Both the position numbers and the translations under genes were made by a program. Below are positions 1 through 7,411 of a DNA stretch of 47,023 bases, one piece after another (the stretch's first letter is position 1; every line of letters begins with the position of its first letter). Source of the DNA: Lachnospiraceae bacterium (GTDB taxonomy: Bacteria; Bacillota; Clostridia; Lachnospirales; Lachnospiraceae); NCBI GenBank assembly GCA_014804785.1, contig JAAUZD010000051.1, positions 1 through 47,023 of the forward strand, in the 5' to 3' direction. The notes under the pieces were generated by a model. It saw nothing but the letters and a program-made list of their open reading frames with translations. It did not search any database and was not told where the DNA came from.

Positions 1-106
1 AACTGGCATTTTCGGACAGGCGATGCCCGGACAAAGCTGAGCTCTTTGTACCCTACATTTACTACTGCCTCTTAGGGAGGTGGTAGTAAATCTAAATATC
101 AACATG
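1..106. other. Sequence replacing the rest of agrB, with an inverted repeat
   Basis: This stretch follows the point where AgrB similarity stops and does not read as AgrB in any frame. It contains an inverted repeat with 14-base arms (58-71 and 77-90), pairing fully if one G-U pair is allowed. It may be the end of an inserted element or rearranged DNA. The window edge prevents a firmer statement. Confidence 0.3.
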
Positions 107-196
107 TCAGTACACTAGTCCGAAACGGTAAATTTCTTCATCTTCGCGCTCAATTATGTTTAATTTAATCAACTGACTTAATATCCTGTCTGTCAT
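107..196 (-). pseudogene. agrB: Truncated AgrB-like peptidase, N-terminus only
   Basis: A 29-codon ORF starts at 196 behind a GGAG ribosome site and stops at 107. Its product (beginning MTDRILSQLI and ending in EDEEIYRFGLVY) looks like the first part of AgrB, the membrane endopeptidase that trims and cyclises AgrD. AgrB proteins normally have about 190-220 residues with several membrane segments and a conserved His/Cys pair; none of that follows here in any frame. The ORF lies 25 bases after the agrD stop in the same orientation, the expected agrDB arrangement. I infer that agrB is broken by an insertion or deletion just before the window edge. The identification rests on a short N-terminal pattern and on context. 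Confidence 0.5.
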
Positions 197-221
197 GGCG
201 CCTTCTCCTTCACCCAGCCTG

Positions 222-368
222 CTATTTTTTCTTTTTGAGATTTTTTACTTTTTGCGGTATAACGGGTTGATAGAAAAAACAAAAACAAGCTGAGTCAGCT
301 TCATGCTTGGCTGTCTGATAAGCAGACCTTGCAATATTCTCTAATACGATTTTTTTTATAGATTTCAT
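222..368 (-). CDS. agrD: AgrD-like cyclic lactone autoinducer peptide precursor
   Basis: A 48-codon ORF has a strong AGGAGGTG ribosome site seven bases before its ATG. The product has the three AgrD parts: an amphipathic N-terminal leader (MKSIKKIVLENIARSAYQ), a core containing Cys residues (SACFCFFYQPV) and a charged C-terminal tail ending in KKKK. The YQP.IP.K pattern after the core is typical of clostridial AgrD peptides. In the Agr pathway AgrB cleaves the tail and closes a thiolactone through a core Cys; the exported peptide is sensed by an AgrC-type kinase. The kinase and response regulator lie just upstream on the same strand and the agrB remnant just downstream. Which Cys (28 or 30) closes the ring cannot be told from sequence. 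Confidence 0.75.
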   Translation of the reverse strand: MKSIKKIVLENIARSAYQTAKHEADSACFCFFYQPVIPQKVKNLKKKK

Positions 369-469
369 CGATAGGCACCTCCTTTTTCTAATTTTTTAAT
401 ATCCTATCAAAAAAGGAAAATTTTTCAATGTAGTTTGCATATTCCACCAAATTTATGTATTAAACAACA

Positions 470-520
470 AAAAGTCAAGACAATAGTTCCTTTTTAACGG
501 AACTTTCGTTCTGACTTTTT
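470..520 (-). terminator. Stem-loop between the kinase gene and agrD
   Basis: The outer arms AAAAAGTCA and TGACTTTTT (470-478 and 512-520) pair, with an inner AGTTCC/GGAACT stem. On the minus strand the 3' arm ends in a T-rich run. It could be a terminator or attenuator that lowers agrD expression relative to the two-component genes. Confidence 0.45.
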
Positions 521-540
521 ATCGATTTTTCTATAGCTGT

Positions 541-1866
541 TTATGGATGACTAAACATTATTTCTACAAAGAAAATATGTTCTTCTACTGTGAACTGAAT
601 ATGACCATTATAGTCCCTTAATACATTTTCTACATTTTCCAAACCAATACCATGATATTTCCCCTTATCTGATAAGGGTCTTCCTTTGTTATCACATTTA
701 ATCTTTTTATCAAAACTATTAGTCAATTGTATATATACAAATTGGTTAAAAGGATAAATCTTCAAACTAATTTGCTTTTCATCGGTTTTCGCACACGCCT
801 CTATTGCATTGTCCAAAACGTTGCCAAATAGTGTCGTAATATCAATCGGTTTCATAAAATCAATGTCAACATTTTGAATATCAAGCTGAAAATGGATTGA
901 ATTTTTTTCACAATATCCTGCCTTATCGGTAAGAATCGTATTTAAAATCACATTATTACAATATTTCCTCATCAACAAGGGTGATATCATATCCTCAAAT
1001 GAATTTACATAGTCTTGTAATTCCTGTAGTTCCCCATATTGCTTCAATCCTTCCATAACCCGCATATGTTTTCTTAAATCATGCATTACCCCCATTACTG
1101 TCTTATTGCTTTCAATCTGTCTGATATAATAGTCATAGTTGCTCTTTGCCTGCTGTTCATACAAGGCAAGTTTATACCTAAGTTCTTTATTTTCAGCAAC
1201 TGCATCCATCACATAAAACAGGTACAGATTAATCAGTATCACAAAAACCATGTCTATCATTAGGAATATATAATCTTTGCTACTGAAATCAAATTTGAAA
1301 AAAAACAATATCTCTCCAATATTAATCAATACACAGGACGTGACCGCAACGTAAATCGTATACTGCCCCACCGATATCTTTCTCGTCTTTTCACTAATGA
1401 ACAGCCGTTTTAAAATCAGGTAGTACAAAAAAATAGTAGATGCTGCTCCCCCTATATTATTAGCAAAGGAAAGCATTGTTTCGCTTGGAGCCAAATGAGC
1501 AATCTGAATCCATGCCCACACAAATGCTCCTCCAATCGCTTCACAAATCGAACAAGAAAATACAAAAGCAACGTTTGTAAAATAATATTTGATTTTGTTT
1601 TCACCTTCATCAAAATAAAAACATTGGCTTATTAACAAAATAAACATTATCCAAAAGCTGATATTGCTTAACGCATTATTTAAAAGATAGATTCCCACGT
1701 TTGCCAGACAGCCTACTATTTTTATTCCTACGTAAATGGATTTTGAACGATATACGCGTAAATATTTATTATCAAAAAACCGATACACAATCAAGACAGA
1801 AACCACGCAAGATACCAGCTTTCCTGTCAGTTCAAATAATTGACCATCAATAAAGTTAATGCCCAT
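541..1866 (-). CDS. AgrC-like GHKL-domain sensor histidine kinase
   Basis: The 441-residue product has an N-terminal half with about six to seven hydrophobic membrane segments (roughly residues 10-225), a short coiled linker, a phospho-acceptor box MHDLRKHM and a C-terminal GHKL ATPase domain with the N box LFGNVLDNAIEA and the G box GIGLENVENVL. This is the AgrC/ComD-type architecture of kinases that sense peptide autoinducers. The start at 1866 was chosen because GGAGG lies five bases upstream; the longer frame from 1881 lacks a ribosome site. It overlaps the regulator gene by 11 bases, so the two are translationally coupled. The adjacent AgrD-like peptide is the probable ligand precursor, although maturation would need an AgrB from elsewhere. 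Confidence 0.85.
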   Translation of the reverse strand: MGINFIDGQLFELTGKLVSCVVSVLIVYRFFDNKYLRVYRSKSIYVGIKIVGCLANVGIYLLNNALSNISFWIMFILLISQCFYFDEGENKIKYYFTNVAFVFSCSICEAIGGAFVWAWIQIAHLAPSETMLSFANNIGGAASTIFLYYLILKRLFISEKTRKISVGQYTIYVAVTSCVLINIGEILFFFKFDFSSKDYIFLMIDMVFVILINLYLFYVMDAVAENKELRYKLALYEQQAKSNYDYYIRQIESNKTVMGVMHDLRKHMRVMEGLKQYGELQELQDYVNSFEDMISPLLMRKYCNNVILNTILTDKAGYCEKNSIHFQLDIQNVDIDFMKPIDITTLFGNVLDNAIEACAKTDEKQISLKIYPFNQFVYIQLTNSFDKKIKCDNKGRPLSDKGKYHGIGLENVENVLRDYNGHIQFTVEEHIFFVEIMFSHP

Positions 1867-2602
1867 TGTATCCTCCATCACCTATTGATTTTCTAGCAAG
1901 CAGAATCAGCCGATGCTTTATGGCAGACATCCTTTTTTGCGCCAGATATACCCGTGCACCATTTTTCATAATCAACATTTGCCCTGATATGCTGTCCACA
2001 TGGTATAAATTCACCACAAAACTTTGATGCGACATTGCAAAACCATATTTCTCCATTCTTTTTGCCATTTCGCTAATCGTTTCCTTACATACAAAGGACC
2101 CGTCCTTAGTCACCGCTCTCACCTGACGATTAACATATTCAAAATAATAAACATCCATCGCATGCAGATAAATAACCTTGTTACCACTCGAAACAAAAGA
2201 AATAATATTCCTGCTCTCTGTGTGATTTGATTTAATCTGCCTGATTGCACCAGACAGCATATCAAAAAATTCTTCTTCCACAATCGGTTTAATCAAATAT
2301 CCAAAAGAATGCACTTTATTCAATGCTACCGCCATATTATGAGATATATTGGTAGTATACACTATCAGTATATCGTTTTTAATATTTTTAATTTCCATCC
2401 CTATTTGTATTCCGTCTTTTCTGTTCATCATAATATCAAGAAATAGAATATCCGGAATAAAATCACTATCAACAAGTTGTTCCCCTGACTCAAATTGTCT
2501 CGTGCAAAAATCTTCTTTTGCTCCTGCCGCATATTTTTGAATCATTCCATCCAGTTTCTGCCTATCGTCTCTATCATCATCACAAATAGCAATTTTTATC
2601 AT
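1856..2602 (-). CDS. LytTR-family response regulator (AgrA-like)
   Basis: The product has 248 residues. Residues 1-120 form a receiver domain, with the acidic pocket IAICDDD, the phosphorylated Asp in DILFLDIMMNRKDG and the conserved Lys in GYLIKP. Residues about 140-240 form a LytTR DNA-binding domain (IIYLH...YFEYVNRQV, MAKRMEKYGFAMSHQSFVVNL). LytTR regulators bind short direct repeats upstream of their targets and pair with GHKL kinases. The gene is first in an operon with the kinase and is preceded by an AGAGGGA ribosome site. The target genes are not evident; a probable one is the agrDB pair itself. Confidence 0.88.
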   Translation of the reverse strand: MIKIAICDDDRDDRQKLDGMIQKYAAGAKEDFCTRQFESGEQLVDSDFIPDILFLDIMMNRKDGIQIGMEIKNIKNDILIVYTTNISHNMAVALNKVHSFGYLIKPIVEEEFFDMLSGAIRQIKSNHTESRNIISFVSSGNKVIYLHAMDVYYFEYVNRQVRAVTKDGSFVCKETISEMAKRMEKYGFAMSHQSFVVNLYHVDSISGQMLIMKNGARVYLAQKRMSAIKHRLILLARKSIGDGGYNGH

Positions 2603-2832
2603 CTGTTATCCCTCTTCCATTATTTGGTAATGTTATTATGGGATAATTTTGACTATTTTTCAATATCATATTTGAAAGTAATCATTATGAAAATACACGT
2701 CTGTTGTGCATTACATAGCAATCACTATTTATAAATCATACATTGTTATTTAACAAATAGCAATAGCTTTTTGATACATAATTTTTATTTTCTTACGTAT
2801 AGACTAAAATAGATACTAAGGAGAATTTCCAA

Positions 2833-3081
2833 ATGGACACTATGAATTACAACTTTGATCACTCAGATAAGTACATTGAGATAGGCTACAACATCGCCTA
2901 TTATAGAAAACATGCAAAACTGACACAGGAACAGTTAGCTGAAATGCTCGGCATCAGCCGTTCTCATATCAGTGCCATTGAAGCGCCTAATATCGTGCGC
3001 AAGGTTTCAATGGATCTGCTGTTCAATATCGCTGCGGCTCTCGATATTGAAGTTTATAAACTCTTAATATTTACTCGCTAA
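2833..3081 (+). CDS. Small XRE-family HTH regulator
   Basis: The 82-residue protein is almost entirely a Cro/CI-type helix-turn-helix domain (GYNIAYYRKHAKLTQEQLAE, then LGISRSHISAIE, then VSMDLLFNIAAALDI). An AAGGAGA ribosome site sits eight bases upstream. It is divergent from the agr-type operon with a 230-bp AT-rich gap between them, so it may regulate that operon or itself, although no operator was recognised. Single-domain proteins of this kind are common in Firmicutes and the target cannot be deduced. Confidence 0.8.
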   Translation: MDTMNYNFDHSDKYIEIGYNIAYYRKHAKLTQEQLAEMLGISRSHISAIEAPNIVRKVSMDLLFNIAAALDIEVYKLLIFTR

Positions 3082-3286
3082 TCGTGTTACAGTCTCATCC
3101 TACTCTCCAGCCTGCTATTTTGAACGATTAACAGTAAATTTATTTACATCACCATTATACCACCGCATTTTATTTTGTCAATTAATATTTTATTTTTTGT
3201 TTCTTCATGCACATAGTGCGCATTTCCCAGCGAATTTGGTTTTATAATGCCAAACGCCGACATGCTTTTCCATTCGGTTTATTGAA

Positions 3287-3332
3287 AAATCCCCTTTTGC
3301 CAGATGTTTCTTTCTCTGACAAAAGGGGATTT
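3287..3332 (-). terminator. Terminator of nrdR
   Basis: A perfect 13-bp stem (AAATCCCCTTTTG with its complement) encloses a 20-base loop. On the minus strand the 3' arm continues into GATTTTTC. It lies just after the nrdR stop and is a good Rho-independent terminator. The 3082-3377 gap holds nothing else that I can identify. Confidence 0.75.
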
Positions 3333-3377
3333 CATTTTCATCCCAAATCTGCTGCATGCTCCCTATCGCATTGTCTT

Positions 3378-3827
3378 TTATTCCAGAACCTTCTTCAGTT
3401 CATCCATAAAGGTATTGATATCTTTAAATTCTCTGTACACAGAAGCAAATCGAACATATGCAACTGCCTCTAAATCCTTTAACTTATTCATCACAAGTTC
3501 ACCGATTATACGGCTGGGAATTTCCTTCTCTTCTTTATTGAAGATTTCGGTCTCCACATCATCCACCAGCTTCTTAATCTGGTTGGCGCTGATGGGCCTT
3601 TTATGACAGGCACGCAGTACACCTGCTTCAATCTTCGACCTGTCGTAGGTCTCCCTGTTGTCATCTTTCTTAATGACGATTAAGGGAATGGTTTCCACCT
3701 TTTCATAAGTAGTAAATCTCTTGTCGCATTCATCACAGACTCTGCGGCGTCTTATGGAATTATTATCCTCCGCCGGTCTTGAATCAATCACTCTGGTATT
3801 TTCGTGGCCGCAAAACGGACATTTCAT
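3378..3827 (-). CDS. nrdR: Transcriptional repressor NrdR
   Basis: NrdR represses ribonucleotide reductase genes in response to the ATP/dATP balance. The 149-residue protein matches the family's usual length. It has an N-terminal zinc ribbon ([17 protein letters not shown], with Cys3, Cys6, Cys31 and Cys34) and an ATP-cone domain from about residue 45 to 135 ([21 protein letters not shown]...). It is the only gene between two terminators, with its own promoter. Its position downstream of sigG is common in clostridia; here the toxin-antitoxin-chaperone operon has come between them. Confidence 0.95.
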   Translation of the reverse strand: MKCPFCGHENTRVIDSRPAEDNNSIRRRRVCDECDKRFTTYEKVETIPLIVIKKDDNRETYDRSKIEAGVLRACHKRPISANQIKKLVDDVETEIFNKEEKEIPSRIIGELVMNKLKDLEAVAYVRFASVYREFKDINTFMDELKKVLE

Positions 3828-3886
3828 ATGCTCTCCCCCGCTGGTTGAAAAATTTGATAGCTGTACATTATTTTGATAACAATACC

Positions 3887-3915
3887 ATTATATTCCGACC
3901 TGCGAATTATGTCAA
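3887..3915 (-). promoter_or_regulatory. Consensus sigma-A promoter of nrdR
   Basis: On the minus strand a perfect -35 TTGACA (3910-3915) and a perfect -10 TATAAT (3887-3892) are separated by 17 bases. It reads into nrdR about 60 bases downstream. This is seen directly; only its activity is inferred. Confidence 0.8.
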
Positions 3916-3941
3916 CTAATTTATGGAAACCAAGTAACAAT

Positions 3942-3966
3942 AAAAGACACCATTAAGGTGCCTTTT
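3942..3966 (-). terminator. Terminator of the toxin-antitoxin-chaperone operon
   Basis: Arms AAAAGACACC (3942-3951) and GGTGCCTTTT (3957-3966) pair with one mismatch, which is a G-U pair in one of the two transcripts. On the minus strand the 3' arm ends in TTTTATTG. It lies 14 bases after the chaperone gene and closes the operon. Confidence 0.65.
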
Positions 3967-3979
3967 CATTATTCAATAA

Positions 3980-4372
3980 CTACTCTGCAAAATTTACAAA
4001 AGGTAAGTTAAGCGGCTTCACCCCTGCCTGCATGGTTAATGTCGCTACAATTGGTCTAATGTAAGACAATAAAACCGCGCCCCCATTGACTTTCAACATT
4101 TTTTCTGGATTTTCTATTTTTTCATTCCATTTGAAGTTAGCAGAAATAACTCCGCTGAAAAAAATTGAATTCAACAGCAAATCCCCATCCTCATCATCTA
4201 ATTTACCTATCACTAAGTTTAATTTAGCAACAGCTTCATTATGCTCTGAATCTATTTCACTTTGAATCTCTATACTGATTGGTAAATTATCAGAATCAAT
4301 CGTTGCAGGATTCATTCTGAAATCTATTCTCTCAATATGTGGATTTGAAAATTGAAAACTACTTTTTTGCAT
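3980..4372 (-). CDS. SecB-like chaperone of a toxin-antitoxin-chaperone system
   Basis: The 130-residue product has the features of the SecB fold: an N-terminal FQFSNPHIERIDFR strand, alternating beta segments (ISIEIQSEID, AVAKLNLVIG, SGVISANFKW), and a C-terminal stretch with the SecB-like signature AVLLSYIRPIVATLTMQAG followed by LNLPFVNFAE. E. coli SecB ends similarly with proline-rich NL.P.NF. Gram-positive bacteria normally lack the export SecB, and solitary SecB-like genes there are known mainly in TAC modules, where the chaperone stabilises a labile antitoxin. The gene starts nine bases after the presumed antitoxin stop and is last in the operon. I infer an antitoxin-dedicated chaperone (CmdC-like). 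Assignment to SecB is fairly secure; the specific role rests on context. Confidence 0.72.
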   Translation of the reverse strand: MQKSSFQFSNPHIERIDFRMNPATIDSDNLPISIEIQSEIDSEHNEAVAKLNLVIGKLDDEDGDLLLNSIFFSGVISANFKWNEKIENPEKMLKVNGGAVLLSYIRPIVATLTMQAGVKPLNLPFVNFAE

Positions 4373-4381
4373 AAGTGCTCC

Positions 4382-4723
4382 TTAAGCTGCAATACTAATC
4401 ATATTATTATCAGGTATTGATGATTCCACTTTTCTACAGCGTTCATCCTTATTTACATTTACAAAACACAACTCGTCCAAATAATTTAAAGAATAATTAA
4501 TATATTCATCAACTTCAAAATTAACAGACATGTCTAACTGCATCATTCCTGAATATATCGTCTTTTCACTAACAGCTATATTGCATGTATCATGCATAAT
4601 ATCGTATATGGAGAAATCCGCATTCATTTCGTCTCCATTATATAAGGGGTATCCATCCTTTTCAACTATATCAATCCCATGTTTCTTACACACTTCCAAC
4701 ATTTCATTTTCATCAAACAACAT
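4382..4723 (-). CDS. Putative antitoxin of a toxin-antitoxin-chaperone operon
   Basis: This 113-residue acidic protein has no domain that I recognise and no visible HTH. It lies six bases after the ART-like toxin gene and nine before the SecB-like gene, which is the antitoxin slot in the toxin-antitoxin-chaperone order. In known TAC systems the antitoxin carries a C-terminal chaperone-addiction segment bound by the SecB-like partner. Here the last 20 or so residues (KVESSIPDNNMISIAA) are short, uncharged and partly hydrophobic, compatible with such a segment. The role is inferred from position and partners only. Confidence 0.55.
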   Translation of the reverse strand: MLFDENEMLEVCKKHGIDIVEKDGYPLYNGDEMNADFSIYDIMHDTCNIAVSEKTIYSGMMQLDMSVNFEVDEYINYSLNYLDELCFVNVNKDERCRKVESSIPDNNMISIAA

Positions 4724-4729
4724 TTAAAA

Positions 4730-5272
4730 TCACTCCTTTACAGATACAATCGAAATGCAATTCGGTTCTTTGACACATATTTGCCTTCTTTTTAAAGTAC
4801 CTTCTTTGAAACCTGCTACATTAAAAAAATCATGTTCAAATGTAAATGATAGTATACTAATATTCTGTTTAGAACAGTAAATGTCACAAAAAAATTTTTT
4901 CCTTTGATTATTTCCTTTAAAAGCAGGTTTTTTGCCAGTTGCCTTTGCCATTTCCTTTAGATATTGCTTTGAAAAAAGAGAAAATTTCTCCATTTCCTTT
5001 TTACAATCCAAATCAAGATATTTTGACCTATCACATTTTAATTCGCACACAAAAATGCATCTTGGTATTATACCATTATCTTTCTTCCACCATTGCGCAT
5101 TTCTAATGTCGTCCCAAAAATACACACCCTCACCAAGCCAGTCATCTTCGTCATGGCTTAATTTAAATCCCTTTTCTATAATATCATCTTTGTAAACATT
5201 CAACGTTGCGTGATATCCTATTTCAGTATATTCATTTTGAGGTTCGTAAATTAAGGAAAAATCCTCTGACAT
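4730..5272 (-). CDS. ADP-ribosyltransferase-like toxin
   Basis: The 180-residue product begins at the ATG at 5272, which has an AAGGA site upstream; a TTG at 5287 would add five residues. It shows a PARP/ART-like pattern: GYHAT (His21), then GF at residues 35-36, then DDWLGEGVYFWDD (Tyr51), and near the end the QICVKEPNCI strand. A His, a Tyr and a C-terminal acidic or Gln position form the catalytic set in H-Y-E-type ADP-ribosyltransferases. It heads a three-gene operon whose last member is SecB-like. CmdTAC of E. coli has the same order and an ART toxin that modifies mRNA during phage infection. The fold call is by motif only; substrate and toxicity are inferred. Confidence 0.6.
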   Translation of the reverse strand: MSEDFSLIYEPQNEYTEIGYHATLNVYKDDIIEKGFKLSHDEDDWLGEGVYFWDDIRNAQWWKKDNGIIPRCIFVCELKCDRSKYLDLDCKKEMEKFSLFSKQYLKEMAKATGKKPAFKGNNQRKKFFCDIYCSKQNISILSFTFEHDFFNVAGFKEGTLKRRQICVKEPNCISIVSVKE

Positions 5273-5408
5273 GTTTATATCCTTCAAGCATTAATTTATG
5301 ACGAATTATTGCATCTGCAACTGATAAAATTCTGTGAAGATATGCGCTTATTATTTAGTAGTTTAACCCCAAAATCCAAAAAATGCAAGTAAATTTTAAT
5401 TTACATTT

Positions 5409-6188
5409 TTACGCTGTCAGATAATTCTTCATCGCCCGCAATGCATTCTTTTCAAGCCTTGACACCTGTGCCTGGGAAATTCCAATCATATCGGCTACCT
5501 CCATCTGTGTCTTTCCCTCAAAAAAACGGAGGCTGATAATTTCCCGCTCCCGCTCTCCAAGCCGTTTCATTGCCTCGCTTAGAGAAAGATGCTCTACCCA
5601 GTTTTCCTCCTTGTTTTTCTTATCGCTGATTTGGTCCATCACATACAATGCATCGCCGCCGTCCGTAAAAATCGGTTCGTACAGGCTCATGGGATTCTGA
5701 ATCGCATCCAGCGCATACACAATGTCTTCCTTGGATATGCCGATTTCTGCAGCAATCTCATTGATGGTGGGCTCCTTCATATTCTGTTTAATCAGGTTTT
5801 CTTTGGCATAAATTGCTTTGTATGCCGTATCCTTTAGGGATCTGCTCACACGTATGGTGTTGTTGTCACGGAGAAACCTCCTGATCTCTCCGATGATCAT
5901 GGGTACCGCATAAGTGCTGAATTTCACATTTAACGTTGAATCAAAGTTATCTATCGCTTTAATCAATCCAATACATCCAATCTGAAACAGGTCGTCCACA
6001 TTTTCATTACTGGACGAAAAGCGTTTGATTACGCTTAGGACAAGACGAAGATTCCCTTCAATGTATTTCTCTCTTGCCTCCCTGTCCCCCGATTCTATCT
6101 GTTCAAATAGCTTTTCTTTCTCATCTGCCTTCAAAAGGGGAAGCTTTGCTGTATTCACCCCGCATATCTCAACTTTTCCCTGGGCCAT
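5409..6188 (-). CDS. sigG: RNA polymerase sporulation sigma factor SigG
   Basis: This is the late forespore sigma factor. The 259-residue protein has sigma-70 region 2 (DLFQIGCIGLIKAIDNFD, KFSTYAVPMIIGEIRRFLRD), region 3 (NEIAAEIGISKEDIVYAL) and region 4 (LGEREREIISLRFFEGKTQ, then VADMIGISQAQVSRLEK). The N-terminus MAQGKVEICGVNTAKLPLL is the SigG/SigF-type anti-sigma contact segment and matches SigG. The start is preceded by CAGGAGG. It lies in the order spoIIGA, sigE, (ylmC-like), sigG, as in other clostridia. No convincing SigF/SigG promoter was found by eye in the 160-bp leader. Confidence 0.95.
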   Translation of the reverse strand: MAQGKVEICGVNTAKLPLLKADEKEKLFEQIESGDREAREKYIEGNLRLVLSVIKRFSSSNENVDDLFQIGCIGLIKAIDNFDSTLNVKFSTYAVPMIIGEIRRFLRDNNTIRVSRSLKDTAYKAIYAKENLIKQNMKEPTINEIAAEIGISKEDIVYALDAIQNPMSLYEPIFTDGGDALYVMDQISDKKNKEENWVEHLSLSEAMKRLGEREREIISLRFFEGKTQMEVADMIGISQAQVSRLEKNALRAMKNYLTA

Positions 6189-6351
6189 GTTCTATTTTCC
6201 TCCTGCTTCATTTCCAAATTCTGTCTCATTTAAGACAAATATTTGTAATAAAAATCATTCACAAATTGGCAGGAAAATATTCATCATTTTAGAACCCTTT
6301 TTTAATCCTTACATAAAATAATATATACAGAGAAAAAGAAAGGTTACGGAT

Positions 6352-6585
6352 ATGCTCTTTTCTGAATTGAAATGTAAAGATGTAATCAATATGCGGGACT
6401 GTAAAAAACTGGGAAGAATTTCCGATTTGGAATTTGATAAGTGCAGCGGACAGATATGCAAGGTCTTTATCCCAACCGGCAACAAGTTCTTCAATCTGCT
6501 CTGCAGTGAACCAGACATCTGCATTCCCTATAAAGATATTAAGCAGATTGGTCCCGATATCATCATCGTGGATATCCGCTGTTAA
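6352..6585 (+). CDS. YlmC/YmxH-family sporulation protein (PRC-barrel)
   Basis: The 77-residue product (MLFSELKCKDVINMRDCKKLG, then ISDLEFDKCSGQICKVFIPTG, then CIPYKDIKQIGPDIIIVDI) matches the PRC-barrel-like YlmC/YmxH family found in spore formers. Its biochemical function is not established. It lies between sigE and sigG but on the opposite strand, with a GAAAGG ribosome site, and shares a bidirectional terminator with sigE. The position beside sporulation sigma factors supports the assignment. Confidence 0.8.
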   Translation: MLFSELKCKDVINMRDCKKLGRISDLEFDKCSGQICKVFIPTGNKFFNLLCSEPDICIPYKDIKQIGPDIIIVDIRC

Positions 6586-6588
6586 AAA

Positions 6589-6623
6589 GAGCTGGCTCCG
6601 CGGCCAGCTCCTGCATTTTTTTT
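6589..6623. terminator. Bidirectional terminator between ylmC-like gene and sigE
   Basis: A perfect 8-bp stem, GAGCTGGC (6589-6596) with GCCAGCTC (6603-6610), is flanked by AAAAA on the left and a run of eight T on the right. It can terminate both the plus-strand ylmC-like gene and the minus-strand sigE transcript. Confidence 0.8.
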
Positions 6624-6640
6624 AATTACGTGATATCTGC

Positions 6641-7384
6641 TCAATAGCTTTCCCTGAGCAGCTCCTTCTTCAGCCTTTTCATAATCTTTTTTTCCAGTCT
6701 GGAAATATAAGATTGGGAAATTCCAAGAAGCTCCGCCACTTCTTTCTGGGTCATCTCCTGTCCGTCCGGTGTTCCAAGCCCAAAACGCAGGTTGATGATG
6801 GTCTTTTCTCTTTCTGTCAGTTTATCAATCGCCTTTAGAAGCAGCTTACATTCTACTTCATTTTCAATATCCCTGTATATGACGTCTTCATCTGTGCCAA
6901 GAATGTCGGAAAGGAGCAGCTCGTTCCCATCCCAATCCACATTTAAGGGTTCGTCAATAGAGACCTCCAGCTTTGTCTTGTTATTTCTGCGCAAGTACAT
7001 CAATATTTCATTTTCGATACATCTTGACGCATAAGTGGCAAGCTTGATATTTTTTTCCGGGTTAAATGTGTTGATGGACTTAATCAGTCCAATGGTACCT
7101 ATGGATATCAGATCCTCCACCCCCACCCCTGTATTATCAAATTTCTTTGCAATATAAACCACCAGCCGCAGGTTATGTTCTATCAGGATGGACTTTGCCT
7201 CATCCTCATATTCTGTCCCCAGATCACTGATGACGGCACTTTCCTTTTCACTCTCAAGCGGCGGCGGCAACACCTCTGAACCTCCTATGTAATGTACATC
7301 TCCCTGTCTAGTCAATAAAAAATTAGGCTCCCTCCGGTAAAGCTTGAACTGAAATTTACCCGGGATCGCTACCTTAAAAACCAT
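6641..7384 (-). CDS. sigE: RNA polymerase sporulation sigma factor SigE precursor
   Basis: This is the early mother-cell sigma factor, made as an inactive precursor. From the ATG at 7384 (AAGGAGG eight bases upstream) the product has 247 residues; the frame to 7408 lacks a ribosome site. The pro-region ([18 protein letters not shown]) is followed by the [15 protein letters not shown] segment around the known processing region, then region 2 ([36 protein letters not shown]) and region 4 ([32 protein letters not shown]). SpoIIGA, encoded immediately upstream, is the processing protease. The two genes form the spoIIG operon. Confidence 0.96.
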   Translation of the reverse strand: MVFKVAIPGKFQFKLYRREPNFLLTRQGDVHYIGGSEVLPPPLESEKESAVISDLGTEYEDEAKSILIEHNLRLVVYIAKKFDNTGVGVEDLISIGTIGLIKSINTFNPEKNIKLATYASRCIENEILMYLRRNNKTKLEVSIDEPLNVDWDGNELLLSDILGTDEDVIYRDIENEVECKLLLKAIDKLTEREKTIINLRFGLGTPDGQEMTQKEVAELLGISQSYISRLEKKIMKRLKKELLRESY

Positions 7385-7411
7385 TCTTAACTTCCTCCTT
7401 AAACTCAATCT

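Noticed and set aside
3105-3125. Short similarity (CAGCCTGCTATTTT) between 3110 and the agrD stop region near 215
   Set aside because: Only about 14 bases in AT-rich surroundings, without flanking similarity; may be chance.
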